Assembly: GCA_000181795.3 (NCBI GenBank)
Contig: CM012955.1
Location: 672,921 to 736,920 of the forward strand
Direction of reading: 5' to 3'
Source: Trichinella spiralis
Lineage: Eukaryota > Nematoda > Enoplea > Trichinellida > Trichinellidae
DNA: 64,000 bases
The notes beneath the pieces were generated by a model that saw nothing but the letters and a program-made list of their open reading frames with translations, did not search any database and was not told the DNA's origin. Below, piece by piece: positions 34,803 through 48,982 of this stretch (position 1 is the stretch's first letter; each line of letters begins with the position of its first letter). The position numbers and the translations under genes are program-made.

Positions 34803-37800
34803 TTAGCTTTGACTGACACCGGATGTGAGAACGTCATAGCATACGTTGCAGACTCGAACTGGCTTTGGAATGTCGTATTTTAAAATTGGCAAAAAGTGTT
34901 CACTACATTTAGTGCACAACAGTCGTCCACAGTGCCGGCTATAACATGGAAAAAAAAGAGAAGAATTTTGTTTCCAAATTTTCTCTTTCATAATTTTCAT
35001 CTCCACTCACTCACCAATGGTGTTTTCTAGTAGTAATACCGAATTTCACTTTGCACTCTGAGCAAGAATCCCCCTCAGCCCATTTCGGCTCATGGTCAAG
35101 TTGATCTACAATTATGATCATTTCATTATGATCAACGAAACAAGAAGGAATTATATAAAATAAATAATAAAAAAACATTGAGAAAGTAACAAACCTAAAA
35201 TTCGAAATAAAAATTTCGGCGATGACATGGGATAGTTGAAAATGGATACAAAATGTCGATTGCAAACACCCACACATGCGCCGGCTCTAATCGCTTCTCG
35301 ACAAAGCAAATAATTTTCATTCATAAATGCAAATAACAATACTAAAATTGATCGTTGAATTGTAAAACAAAAGCAACATTCATATTACATGTATTGCCAT
35401 CCGGATCGGGCATCTCAATCGGATAATCTGGAATGATGTCCATGATGGAGATGAGAATCGATGCTGCGTTCTCTTTGCCAAACAGACCGAGAAGATGCAA
35501 AATTCCATAACCCCTGTTGATTTTGGTATAAAATAAATTTCAATAATAATAATAGTACATGGAAGCAAAATTGAATCTTCGAAGCAAAATACTTTGAATT
35601 TGCCAAAAATGGATTGATGTTCGATTCCGTGAGCAAAGTTTGAATGCATTCCAAACTGCCGTATTGTACAGCAACGTGAAGCGCTGTACATTATTTTTTT
35701 AAAAAACTGAATTAAAATTTTTGATAAAAAGCATATTTCATATACAAACCATTGTTTCCCTCGTTGTCAAGTGCTGTAGCGTCGATTTGATTTTCCAACA
35801 AAATGCTGCACACAAAAGCTTTGTCATTTTGAGCAGCAATGTGCAAAGCAGTTTGTTTGGAACTAGTAGTGTCGTTGATTCTTGAACCAGCGCAAAGCTG
35901 CAATGGAATATTTTACATTTTCATTAAAAAAATGAACAAACATATATAATAACATTGGAAAAACAATACTGATTACCAAATTTCGAATTATCAAATCATT
36001 GCCAACTCGACAAGCAATATGCAATGGGGAAAGTCGTTCACTGTCCTGTGTTCGCACGTTCACGTCCACATGCACAGACAACAAAAACAAAAACAATTCA
36101 AAATCTTGCTTCTTAACCGCGTTATGCAATACATTATAACCAGCTGAATCAACCTGAATGGAACTTATTCACAATGTTCAAATAACTTTTTTGCAATTAT
36201 GCTATTTATCGCTTGCTTACAAAATAAAAATTAATTTTCTTGATAATTTGTTATAAAACTAATTATTTCCTTTGAACATAAAAATTTCTCATTTACAAAT
36301 AAATGTTTATACTTGAAGAGCAACTTGGGGATTTCTTTTCAAAATGGCAACGCATATTTGATCTGCTTTGCCTTGTACAGCCCAGGCAAAAGGAGTGAGA
36401 CCAGCTCTGTCGGGCATGTTCAGATCAATGTGATGCGACTGCAGAAGACGTTCCGTAATGGCCAAGTGTTGATTGATGACGGCCAAATGCAACGGAGTCT
36501 TGCCTTCAGAATCCTGGAACAAAAATTCACCTCACCGACAAATACCGAAGTTGAGGTTGATCTCCAGACAAACCTGCGCATTGATCGAAGCCCCGTAAGC
36601 AATCAGTGCCGAAACAACGTCCAGCAAACCCCACGTCGCAGCCATGTGCAGTGGTGTTTGCTTTTCTACGGCTTCGGAATGACCACTTCCAGAAGGACCC
36701 TCTTTTCGAATTGCATTCACATCACACTTACTAAAAATAAAGTTCAATTTCAATTTTCATCGACATCACTGGCCTCTTCCCAGTCGTAAGGTAGAAAAAA
36801 ATTGCCTCCGTATATTTTACTTTTTGATCAAATAGCAAGCAATTCGTTCGTCGTTCTCGTCGATCGCGCGATGCAACATAGTCTGCATGCATCCATTAGG
36901 ACCTGTTGACCAGCAGTCGACATCAGCGCCATGTTCGACCTATTGGAAATGCTCTTCTTTCAATTGAATAACAAAATTCAAATAAAATCAACGCCAAATG
37001 CTTCTTCATTTACCAATATATCGGCAATGGATTCGTGATTGGTGCACAAGGCAAACCAAAGTGGTGAATCACCATTTGGATTTTTTGCCGCCAGATCAGC
37101 ACCACACTGACACAATGCCGACACCACTGACGTGACGCCATGCTCTATTGCGAGGAAAAGTGGTGCCGGTGAATTAGGCTCGACTGACGTTGGGCAGCAT
37201 CCTTTCTTTATTAAATACAGCGCCCCTTCGACTGTACCGTTGCTAATTAGCCGAAATAGAAGCGATCGACCGTCTGGCATTTTCGCATTCACATCAGCCC
37301 CAAAATCAATCAACTTGTCCGCTACCTGATAATTTTAATCATTAGATTATTGTGTACAAAAAATTTATGATTGTTCTCACACTATAAAATCCCAACGATA
37401 CTGCCAATGATAAAGCGCTGTCATCGTCGGAATTGTATATTTCAAACAACAATGGCACACGTCGACATCCATTCGATCCTGCTAGAACAAAGCACATGAA
37501 TGATTTTTAACTGATTAGGAATATTCTTGTAGAAACAAAATAAAACAGCAGCAACGGCAAAATAATACAAACAGAAAATACCTTTCTCTCCGAGAAGCGA
37601 ATCAATAACATGGGTATAGATACGACGAATGGCAACGTGTAAAGGTGTATCACGATTTTCTTTAGTCTGCACGTTCGGATTTGCTCCACTGTTTAGCAAT
37701 ATTTGTACCAACTGATCCAAGCCCGAACTGCTTGCCAAATACAACGCCGTCTCCCCCTACAGCGGTTCACATAATATTCAAACATAAAAAAATAATATAA

Positions 37801-39764
37801 TACAACAAAAATACAAACAACCTTAGCATTGGGTACGTCAACTGAAGCGCCTTTTTTTATGAGATAAATCGCAGCTTCCAAAAGACCATCAATGACGCAC
37901 AAATTCAACAACGTATCACCAGAGCGTGGGCGGATGGCGTTGAAATTGGCGCCACGACTGATCAACGCCGATGCATACTGGAATTCGGTATTATTTTTCG
38001 TCAACGCATACCACAGCGCTGGCAAGCCTTCGCGATTCAATATTTCCAAGTCCAGTTGTTGAATTTTCATCAGTCCGTCAAACAGTGCCACATTATCATG
38101 AATTATACTCAAGTGAAGTGGAGTACTGTATGAAAAAAGAAAGAAAGATCAAATTCATTGGCATAGTTTTGTCGATGAAAATTTTTAATTAATCGCTTAC
38201 TTCAAATGAGAATCGGTCGAATTGATCGAAGAAACGCTACCGGATAAGAATCGTTGAATCAAAGTGTTCAATATTTCCTTATCAGTTGCCGATTCCGCTT
38301 TACAAGCAGCTACCACGTGAAGCAAATTGCCCCCGCCAACTGGATCAACGCAATCCAATCGAGCTGCGTGCTGCAGCAAAAATTCACACGCCCAATAATC
38401 TTCTTAAAAACAAAACCCCTGCATTGAAATTGTGCTTAAAAAAACAAACAAACATACGTTTTTTCAAAAAATACAACAACAACGCCTCGCCGTTTTTGCT
38501 TTTCCCATCCACATCAGCGCCGTGGTCGATCAGTGTCCTGCAGGTAGCTTCTTGTCCACTAGCCAACGCCAAAGCGAGTGGACAATCGCCATGGACATTC
38601 ATCAGTTCGTTCAATCGACTGCACAACTAGAAAATCAAACCCCAAAAATTGGCACAATTTACAAAATAAGCAGATTTGTTTTCGTTTGTCACGTAAAACT
38701 ATGCAATTCACCTTTGGACCTTTGTCTGCTAAGCAAAGATCAACGGCATCTTTTCTCTGAAGCAGAATCGCCTCATGTAGTGGATATTTAAATTTCGACT
38801 CCAACAGTTCATGCAAAAGTACCCCAGATAAAATATCGAACCGATCGCGTGACATTTCATTCTGAAAATTAAAATAAAAAGTAAAAGAACAAAAAAGAAA
38901 TTCAATCCCAAATAATTAAAAATAAGCACATTCTTATTGAACGTGCTGCACGTGGCTTTGTTACCCGAAATGAATATATTTTACTTGCTGCTGATTCCAT
39001 CAATCGAGGTGCGTTCAGTTCATAGGCATGTTTGTAAAGTTCAATACAATTTTTCTCATCAACATAAGCAATCAAAAGCCGTTCACATCTGACATTAAAC
39101 ATTTTAAAATCAAACCAAAACAATAAGCAACAATTGACATATTGTGCAAACCTTTCAATTAATTGAGAAAGTCTGAAACGCTTGGCCACTTGCATCAATT
39201 CGATCAACATCATCTCGTCCAGGCGGTGATCCACTTCATCAGTGTAAATCCATTTCAGCAAAATATAGCCAATATTATATGAAATATCTGAAATAAAAGA
39301 ATAAAAAACAAACATTTTCTATTAATAAATCAAAACAATTGTAAAAATAAAATCATCGCATGTCACGGACTGTCAAACTTCAGAGCTGTCGTATTTGCCA
39401 TTGCGGAAAAATTCCAGCAATCTGATCGTGCTGCCAAAACGTACCGATGACAAGGCACTTCATGACCGTCTAACGTAACAGTCAAATCACTAAAAAAATG
39501 CAAACAAACAACGCGTGCAATTCATAATTTTTTCGCAACAACAAACAAACAAGAAAAATCATTCAAAAAAAGTTGTCTCTACCTGAAAATTTTACTTTCA
39601 AAAAGTTCCCGTGTATTCATCACTAGACGACGCGCAAATGATTTCTCTGGAAGTTCATCGAAATCGACGGACGCTTGCAGAGTTTCATATTTCTGCTCAC
39701 ATTCGATCAAGCTGTTTTGTACTTTTCGATATTCTTCACGAAGACTAGACAGCATTTGTTCCAT
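34803..39764 (-). CDS. ANKFY1: Rabankyrin-5 (ANKFY1): BTB, ankyrin repeats, FYVE
   Basis: Rabankyrin-5 is a Rab5 effector on early endosomes and macropinosomes that binds PI3P through FYVE. From ATG 39764 the N-terminus is a coiled coil (MLSSLREEYRKVQ), as in vertebrates. A BTB domain follows (DLTVTLDGHEVPCHRYVLAA, then LLKWIYTDEVDHRLDEMMLI, about 39.45-39.2 kb) and a BACK-like helix region. Many exons (about 38.9-35.4 kb) carry ankyrin repeats, for example GKTPLHLAVINQHLAITERL and NGDSPLWFALCTNHESIADI. The FYVE domain is split across two exons: SCSECKVKFGITTRKHH near 35040, then the rest from 34940. Splicing restores RKHHCRHCGRLLC, the PI3P-binding RKHHCR motif, and VRVCNVCYDVL supplies the last zinc cysteines. 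Stop TAA is 34805-34803. Human ANKFY1 is about 1170 aa; the length here looks similar. A small 5' exon upstream of 39764 is possible. Confidence 0.95.
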
Positions 39765-42700
39765 TTGAACTAAAGCTAAAATGCAACAGATCAATAATCA
39801 ACATTTTTTCATCCCATTTACAAAAGCTAGTCAAAAATGTAATACATTTTACTACATTAAAATCACAAAAGATATTCTTCATTCAACTGATGCCAATAAC
39901 GCTTTTAAAACAAATTATCATTTTATATAATAGAATTATGTATAACTCGAAAACTGTACTTTATCTAACAGAAAATTAAATATTTTCTACATATATCCAT
40001 TCAAGATCATATTAACCAATTAAAACAACAGAAAACATAAAAATAAACCACTAATACTATCATTTTTAACGTAAAATTTGCGGGCTAAATTAACCAAAAG
40101 CAAACACAACCAGTTTACCAAATCTATGAATCAACAGCATGTAGGTCAAAAGAATTTTAAATTATTCTGACAAATGCATCATAAAATAAATACAACGCAA
40201 AATATATTATGCAAAAATTAACCTTTCAAAACACCTAAGAAGCCACCCAATTATACAAAAATCACCAATGAACATTGATGTTCTTGTACGCATTTTGTCA
40301 ATTACATTTTCGAAGTAAATTATCAAAAATTACTTTCACAAAAATACTATCAGTACATTACTTTTCATATAAACAAACATTCTACTAACAGAATTAAATT
40401 ATAGCATAACATGAAATAATGACTAACTTAGGAAGTGCAATTTAAAAGTATTTGCGGCATACAACTAAATCCCGTCAATTCCATTTAAAGTAAAACATAT
40501 ATTGCATACAACCCACACAACTTGTAAAACCGCAAAACTTTTCTTACAGAAGTTAAAAAATGCATTACTTGTTGCTTTGTCTGTTGAATCATTTAAAGTT
40601 GCCATTATTTACTTCTAAAAAGGCAACATAATTATTTGTAAAAATGAATGGCACTTCAGAGAAGCAATCATTTTCAAATACGACCATAATGCTGCGTACC
40701 GGTTAAAATATTGTACGTTAAGTAATTTATAAAATCGCTTGCAAATGATGAAATCAGAGCAGGAAAGCTTTTTTCATATAATTTTAAAATACAAGCACAT
40801 TTGCTGAAATACAGTTGCACATAAATAAAACCAAAGTAACTGTAGGACTTTTTCAGCTATCATCAAAACTAGTCATACTGTAGTTGATGTTCACGTATAA
40901 TAAAGTTTCAACTGAATGAAAGATTTTTATAAAAAAATAAGCACATTATATTTTACTTTTTAATATACTTTTAGTATTGATCATTAATTAATTTTTCAAT
41001 CATACAAAGCTATATTTTTAACAAAATAACAAAACAGTTTTTACACTTGCCCAGTTTGCATTTTACTCATTTTATTTAGAAATTTATTCAAGTATTTCAT
41101 TTGTTTCAGACAAAAATGCATAAAATTTTAGAAAACTTTTTCCAGTTTTGCTTTTTATAAAAATTAAAGCTAAATAATTTTCAATTTATATTTAGCTAAC
41201 AAGTGTTGACTTAAAGGCTTAAACTTTGTTCATTTTATTGTTACATTACAACTGTAATCGAGGATATTTGACAAAGTTTTATAATTTACAAAGTTGATGT
41301 AGTAATATAATAAAAATTTATAATAAAAACATTACAAAGCTACTTATTTTTCTAAACAGTTGTTGAATTTTGATGATGTTTCAATCAATGATTACATATT
41401 TGCCATATTGAACTGATTATAATGAATAATAATTGTTCTGTGAAAAAGTTTTCATAATTGGGAGGCTTTCAATAGAAGGTTTGCGTTGCTAAATATACTA
41501 ATATTAAAGATTTGTGCAAGTTTTTTCGGCATTTTTTCATTTGCATTTAACAGCATTCAACTGAAATACTCTATGGTATATTTTTAAAATTTAACATAAA
41601 ACTGTATTTTACACTCAAAAACAATATTTTTAATTTGATAACTTGCCATTAAATACAGACTTGTATTTATTTTGTTTGCATCAAATAAAAAGCCTCAAAC
41701 TGATCATTTTACATTACATAATTCAATATGGTTGTTTGCATTTTTATGAAAATTGGAAGATTGTATTACTAGAATGATTTCGTTTAAAATGAAAAATAAA
41801 TTGAAATAAAATATTTATTTAATATAATTGCAACATGAAAAAAAGAAGCGTCGAATTATTCGCATTTAGCAATTCTCCACACATAAGTTTATCTATAAAT
41901 CATGAGCACAGTGAAATTTTCATTGAATTCAAATTATAATTACACAATGCATAGAAAAAGTAAAAGAAAAATCATCAGCAGAAATAAATGGCAATTCCAT
42001 GAATGTATATAAAGAAGTTTTCATTTCATCACTGAAATAAAAAATCATTGCTAAATAATTGTAATGATGTTGAAATGCTTATATACTAAGGAAATTTTAT
42101 TTTTCTTATGTGATATTGCTAAAAACTAAACTATTTGAATACGTCACGAGCAGGAGAAGAAAAATAAAATATGAATTTTTGCATTATGCCGTTGCAATAT
42201 GATTGTAACACTTTAGGTCTAAATTTAAAAGAGTTTTCAAGTAAACAATGTAGCAGCTATACGTGCTATCTGAAAAAATAATAATAATTCATTCATTCAT
42301 TCAGAGCCTGAGGCAATTAAAGCATCTCCTGCTTGAAACAACAAGAAAAACGTTGAATGATCATCTCTCAGTGAAGAAACGAGCTGCTTCTTCCTCATTG
42401 CACGTAATTAAATACAAGTCCTTTGAAAATTTGACGTAAAAATGACATTAGGCACTGCCAATACTAATTACAAGGAGTGATCATGAAGCAGACTTCAAAT
42501 GCTAAGGAAAAAAACGGAAAAACATCTTCATGTCATTAATTTCTGTAAAACATCAATAAAACTAGCAATAGTGTCGTGGAATTGAGATTGCAGCTCAGAA
42601 AATCCGTAATTATCATTGAAAGCTTTACAGTCATGTATTGCAAAACGACATCTCTGTCATTGTGTTGAATCAATAATAAATTTCCAGCCTTAGATCAATC

Positions 42701-43385
42701 GATCAATAACATTTCTCGTTATGAGCAAGAAAAACACTGAACAATAAAACGCGGCTATCATATTATAAACTACAAATAATAATCGACTGAACATGTAAAT
42801 AAATTTGAATTATCCGACACCATTATAAATATCTATTATGGGAAAATTGTAAATATTTTGCTGAATACATGGCTAAACATATTGATATTCATTCAAATTG
42901 TCCATTTCCAAATTCAATGCTTGAAATGAAAATCTGCTTTTCGACAGTACGAAATAAAAGCTGCAAAGCAGACAGAATATTCTACTAATAGCTCATTTGA
43001 AAATTGATTACCAAGTAAAAAACAAAAAAAAGATTAAAGACGAATCGCTTAACTTGAATCACTTTTGTCACATATATCTAAATACTGAATAATGAAATCC
43101 AATTTCAGCATTTTAATAATTGAATTTGTGTAATAAATTTCATTTTCAAACTTGCTCGGTTGTTTACATCTACTGAAATGATTGCAGCCAACCTGAACAA
43201 GGCAAATATTTGAAATCTTTGAACAAAGCCTGCAAAATTTCTGCACAAATTGCCTGCACATTTGCTAGTAATTGCGTTTTGTTTTTCCTCGTGTCCATTA
43301 TTGACAGTAATAATGCTTTTTTTTCAATTTTCAAATGCAAAACCAAAATTAGTAACCAACAAGAATTTTATACCATTTAAAGGAG
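39765..43385. other. Gene-poor AT-rich stretch
   Basis: This 3.6 kb stretch has no open frame above chance. It is uniformly AT-rich and lacks long simple repeats. A non-coding RNA or distal regulation cannot be excluded, but nothing specific is seen. Confidence 0.5.
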
Positions 43386-43475
43386 ATGACAAATAAAACC
43401 GGTTTCTGTGCAATGACTGGAATAGCTGTTTGTCTAGCCGTCGCGTTCACCGTCCTCTGGTACAGTACATTATAA
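43386..43475 (+). CDS. Possible 29-aa single-pass membrane micropeptide
   Basis: ATG 43386 has a purine-rich context (AGGAG before the ATG) and opens a 29-codon frame ending in TAA. The product has a short polar start (MTNKTG) and one membrane span, FCAMTGIAVCLAVAFTVLWY, ending three residues later. An AATAAA lies about 77 nt past the stop, at 43552-43557. The local sequence is noticeably less AT-rich than the 4 kb around it. Size and layout resemble the SERCA-binding micropeptides (sarcolipin, insect sarcolamban), but I see no sequence match that proves it. It could be the last exon of an unseen gene. Confidence 0.35.
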   Translation: MTNKTGFCAMTGIAVCLAVAFTVLWYSTL

Positions 43476-44048
43476 CTGAACAAAAGATATAATTCAATAC
43501 GTTTGGAAAAATTAATATTTCTTTTTATATTTCAAAATCAAAATAAAAAACCCAGTGAAATTACACATGCAGCCAATCTTAGGCAAACCTGTGACATGTA
43601 ATCATGACCTTCAAGATTAATTTGCTTCATTTTAAAAGTATAAATGACAGTTTAAATATATTTACAGTATCTTTAGATGACGTGTACTAAAATTTAAAAA
43701 AAAGAATGCCGTCTTAATGAACATTAGACTTCACTTGCAAACTGCGGGCAATTTTAAATTTGAAAAAATAACACAGACTAGTGCATTAGAGTTTGCGCGG
43801 TGGTCAAAATTGTAAATTCTTGTAATTGGTAATTCCGCTTCAAATTAAACGAATTGAAAATGAGGAAGCATTCAGTGATCTTGATTTTCTTTTTTTTGGA
43901 CAGTAACAAGTTGTGCTGTACTAGTCGTCAGTGTTTCCACGTGTTCATTGGTGGTGCTCAGTTCATTTGACCTCGTATTGTCGACACGTCGGTTGCTTCG
44001 TTCACGTCTTCTCACATTCGTTTCTGATCAAGAGAATTAAGTAAAAAG
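43476..44048. promoter_or_regulatory. Upstream region of SND1
   Basis: About 570 bp containing the SND1 5' UTR and promoter. The last 150 bp before the ATG is richer in GC and CpG (cgtattgtcgacacgtcgg near 43975), as expected near a housekeeping start. No intron acceptor is obvious. Confidence 0.4.
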
Positions 44049-47000
44049 ATGTATCCAAATAACGTTAGCAGTCAAACCCCGCAGCCTGCACCTGTCTCTT
44101 CCCCACCTTTGATGCGTGGTATTGGAAAAATGGCTCTGGGCGGTGATTCCATTGTGATACGTGGCCAACCGAAAGGCGGGCCGCCTCCCGAACGTCTTAT
44201 CAACCTGAGCAATGTTATTTCCCCAAAGTTGGCTCGGCGTCAGGCCGATTCGACTGCTACTGATTCCCAAGATGAAGTATACCTACTTCTATGATGAGTC
44301 CCTCATCTTCTTCCTTTCCTTACCTTTTCTGTCTTGTCTTATACTTGTCCTTTCTCTCTGACCAATATTTTTTTAATTTTTGTCTAATCTTTTTCAGCTG
44401 TATAAGTTGAATTTAAATAATACAACTTTGTTTAGCCCTACGCTTGGGAAGCCAGAGAAGCACTTCGAAAGCTGGTCGTTGGCCATGAGTTGTTGTTCAC
44501 CGTAGATTATAAAGTGCCGACAAGCGGCAGAGAATATGGAAGCGTTTTCGTTACTATAGGTAATTAATATTATAATTCACGGTGAAGAAGATCGCCTTCA
44601 TCATTTTTCAGACGGTAAACGTCAGAATGTCGCCGAGACACTAGTAAGCCAAGGTTGGCTGGAAGTGCGTCAGAGTGGCGTGAAAAGCAACGAGTAAATT
44701 TCCTGAGTCTGCAATTGTATAATAAAAATTTAATCAGTCTGCGTTTTTTATTCAGTGATGCAGTGAAGCGTCTGTTGGAATTGCAGAACACGGCGAAGGC
44801 GAATTCAAAAGGCAAATGGCAAGCAGATGATGCGACAAAGCATGTCCGCCAAATCATCTGGTCAACAGCAAACCCCAGAAGCTTGGTCGAATCTTTCAAC
44901 CGCAGTCGCATCAAAGCGGTCATCGAGCATGTCCGGGACGGCTGCACCGTCAGAGCTTTTCTACTACCCTCTTTTCATTACGTGACCATCATGATTTCTG
45001 GCATTCGAGTACGTTATCTTTCCAATATTTATTGTTTCTCTCTTATTTTAACGCGCTTCTTCCTTGTTTTCTGTTTCGCGCAAAAAAACGTAAATAAATT
45101 TAAACATGATTAATTAGATAAATAGCTGTACTTCGTTTTTTTTTATCTTTAAAATTTTATCATTCTTTTGTTTCACAAACGGGGCTTTTCAGACTCACTT
45201 TCATCATTTGATTCCATAGTCGACTTAGTTTACCTTTCGTCGAATGATGTTCTTGTTTTCTTTTCTGACGTCTGTTGACGAGGATTGCTAATGGAGAGAT
45301 TGTTTATGTAACTTCATCACCGTAGATTGTTCGACTTCTCTCACTGCTGCTGTTCAAGTGGTTACATAACACTATCTACTGTATTCTCTTTTTGATACTC
45401 AAGCTTTTTTTCATTGTTAGATATACTGTAAAATATATACTGCAAAAAAAATTTTTTTCAAATATATTTTTAAAGTATTTTTTTTTATTTTTTGGGGTAG
45501 TAAGTTTATGAAATAGATTTATTAAGTAGATGGACATTTTTGTGGATTCACAGGTGGATCGCTTTAAGATTCGGAGTCCATAAGTTAAATATGTTGAAAT
45601 GCAGTTCAATGAATGAAGTTTTGTGCCGGTAGACCATGACTTTCAGTTGCTAGTTTCTTTTTTCTGTAGTACCTAATACAGATTGCATGGTGATCGATCA
45701 TTTCAAAAGATTGATTAGGTTGCATTTTCTATATAACTCTATAAGTATTTCCTTGTTTTATCAGATGCTTGGATGTAATTACATTGAAGATGTAATGTAT
45801 AGTCTTATTAAACAAAGAATTGTTTACTCTGACGTAGTTTTCGAATTATGATGAGGGAATAGTAAACTTATTATTATTTATTTTTTTGTTAGTACCTACT
45901 GCGTAATGATTGTTGTTTTTGCTTTGTGTGTGCTTTGAAGCTACTCATGACATGACATAACGTCTGATTTTTATGTTTTCAAGGAAGTATTATTCTTTCG
46001 AATAGTTTTATGGTTTGATGATATATTTTTATTACGCATGTATGTATGTGTATTTTTCAGACTCCAACATTCAAACTTGGTGAAGGTGGAATGATACAAG
46101 ATCCAGAACCATTTGCGGAAGAAGCGAAATTTTTTACAGAATGTCGTCTGCTTCAGAATGATGTGGAAGTTATATTGGAAGGCGCGTCGAATCAGAATTT
46201 TTTGGGCACTGTGTTGCATAAGGTTTTTTTTATAAAAGCAAGTATTTTTTTAAATTTCCAACTATTTTTCACTTCAGCATGGAAATATTGCCGAAGCGTT
46301 GTTGAAAGAAGGCTTCGCCAAGTGTGTAGACTGGAGCATGCCTTTGGTAACCTCTGGGCCGGAGAAGTTGCGTGAAGCTGAACGGTACGTGATTGCAGAT
46401 TTTGTTATTTTAATTAAAATTTTATTGGTTTCAGTCAAGCGAAAGAGCGTCGCCTTCGATTGTGGAAAAATTACGAACCGAGTCACGCGAAAGCCGCAGG
46501 TGAAAACAGTTTTCAGGCGAAGGTTGTGGAAATTACCCTTGGCGATTCGATGATAATCAAAAAGCAGGACGGGATGTACCAGAAAATATTCCTGTCATCA
46601 GTCAGACCACCACGGTGAGTGAACAGATTAACAATTGAAAGACTGCAAAAGAAGAAGAAGAAAATTGATGATGATGATGATGATGATGAGGAGGAGGAGG
46701 AGGAGGATGTTCGTTCTGACTGAATGATTGACTGAAGTCACTGTTTTCAGGTTGGAAGATGCTGGCTTAGTGAGAGAAACTCAGTCGGGTCGACAATTCA
46801 GACCTTTGTACGACATTCCATTTATGTTTGCAGCTCGAGAAGTGTTGCGCAAAAAATTGATTGGCAAAAAGGTGAACGTGACGATCGATTACGTTCAGCC
46901 GAGCGTCAATCAGTTGCCGGAGAGGACTTGTTGCACGGTGGTCTTCGGCGGACAGTATGTTAATATGCTATTCAAATTTTGTCATTTGAAATTATTATTT

Positions 47001-48982
47001 TGGTGTATTTTTAGAAATATGGCCGAACTGTTGGTTAGCAAAGGTTTGGCTACAGTTGTACGGAATAGACAAGGGGACGAAAATCGATCACCTTTCTACG
47101 ACAATCTTCTAACTGCTGAAGCAGCTGCTGAAAAGGCTCGTCTTGGCATTCACTCACTCAAGCATTCGGTCGACGCCAACCACATGGAAACCGCCAACAT
47201 TTACAATACAAGCGAAAAGCAAATTGTACGACTTCAAGAACTACAAGGGGTAGGGGGTGGATTTCTTTATTTTCGCTTTTCTTTATTTCCCCTGATACTC
47301 CATTTCAGAATGTTGCGAAGAGTAAGCAATTTTTGCCGTTTTTGATTCGATCAGGACGCACCGACGGTTTGGTAGAGTTTGTTGTGACGGGCAGTCGTTT
47401 GCGCATTTTTGTACCCAAAGAGTCCATTATGATAACTCTTCTTCTCGGAGGTTGGTTGGTTTATTTCATGATGCATCTGTTTTTGTTCTTCATTTTATTC
47501 GTCGGATAATGTCGTCAGTATTGTTTATTTTATTTCATTTCATTATTATCAATTACGAAGGTGTCAGTTGTCCAAGACCTGGAAGAATGACCAAAGGCGG
47601 TGGTGCAGCAGAAGCTGAAGACGAACCGTTTAGCCAAGAAGCGCTGCAGTTTACGAAAGATTTTTGCTTACAACGAGAAGTATTTTTCTGTTTTGTTTTG
47701 TTTAATTTACTATTTCAATTTAAATTGTTTTTTCAGGTTGAATTCGAAGTTGAATCCGTCGACAAAGCCGGCAATTTCATCGGCTGGTGTTTTTTTCATG
47801 GCAAAAATTTGTCCGAGCTGCTTGTGGAGAACGGCCTCGCTGCGGTTCACTTCACCGCCGACAGGTCGAAATACGGTCCAGCATTGAGAGCCGCCGAAAT
47901 GCGTGCCAAAGAAGCGAAGTTGAAAATTTGGACCCTAGCTTATTACGACGATGAGGCCGAAGAATTGAACGATGCGGACGATTTGGAAAAAGGCCCCTCG
48001 GCCACCCCTTCGGCCGGTATCGTTCCGGAGCGAGTGCCGCAGTACAAAGCCGTTCTGGTGACGGAGATATGTGAAAATTTGAAATTTTACATTCAATATT
48101 TCGATCAAGGTACCAAATGTGCAATTGTATTGCAATATTAATAATTCGCATTATTAACTGAAATAGGTTCGCAGTTGGAGCAGATGATGAAGGAGATGCG
48201 GACTGCACTGAATGCCGATCCTGGCAGGCAAGGGGCATTTGTTCCCAAAAAGGGCGATGTTTGTGCTGCGTTGTTCAGCGCAGATCAGCAGTGGTATCGA
48301 GCTCGAGTCGAAGCTGTCCGAAAAGACGAAATTGACGTGTTTTATATTGATTTTGGAAACGTATGATTTTACTCGCGATCAATATCAATTAGTATATCTA
48401 TCTGTTGGTGATAATTTATCTGAAACAAAAATTACATTTAGAGAGAAGCCAGAAAGCAAAATGAGCTGGCCAGTTTGCCAGCAGGATTCGCTTCACGTCC
48501 TCCTGGAGCAAGGGAATGCGCGTTTGCTTTGCTCAAGCTTCCGGATGATGTAGGTTTTTTTTCTTGCTCTTAAATTCAATTATTGCATGCAAATTTATTC
48601 ATTCCAGGCCGATTATTGCACAGCTGCGGTGAAGCACTTTTATAAGGAGGTGAACGGGGAACAGTGTTTGATGAATATGGAATATCGTCTTGGTGGTGTG
48701 GAATATGTCACTTTGCTTCGAGCCGATCAAAGTGACATTGGAAAATCGTTGATTCGAAACGGCTATTGTCTGGTGGAACAACGTCGTGATCGGAAAATGC
48801 AGCTGCAACTTGCTGACTATTTACAAGCTCAGGAATCTGCGAAATCGGAAAGGGTATGCAAATAATTTGTAAATGATAATCTGAAAAGTGGGGAAAATTT
48901 TTTTTTTATATTATTTGTTTCCCGTTTTCTTTTCCAGTTGAATATTTGGCAATATGGTGATTTTACTGGAAATGAATTGTAA
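44049..48982 (+). CDS. tsn-1: SND1 / Tudor-SN (TSN-1) nuclease-like RNA regulator
   Basis: Tudor-SN is a RISC-associated, RNA-binding protein with four staphylococcal-nuclease-like (SN) domains plus a tudor domain fused to a split fifth SN domain. ATG 44049 starts [20 protein letters not shown], then [13 protein letters not shown], the conserved SN1 start. SN2 has [22 protein letters not shown]3 [17 protein letters not shown], and SN4 [19 protein letters not shown]. The tudor core is [20 protein letters not shown] followed by FGNV. The C-terminal [16 protein letters not shown] matches the family end. About fifteen exons; the largest intron is about 1.05 kb (45010-46060). An intron at 46613-46749 carries a GAT/GAG repeat. 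The reading ends at TAA 48980-48982, but this overlaps GTAAGT, a perfect donor, so an alternative C-terminus is possible. Length is close to the family's 900 aa. Confidence 0.95.
46649..46708. repeat. GAA / GAT / GAG compound repeat in an SND1 intron
   Basis: GAA units, then seven or more GAT units, then GAG units, all within one intron of SND1. Confidence 0.85.

Noticed and set aside
42281-42302. ATTC/CATT short repeats as a possible regulatory array
   Set aside because: Only four or five units, no better than background in this AT-rich DNA.
44655-44760. In-frame continuation of SND1 sequence as one long exon
   Set aside because: The frame is an out-of-phase reading; the conserved domain continues only after removing an intron that starts near 44690.
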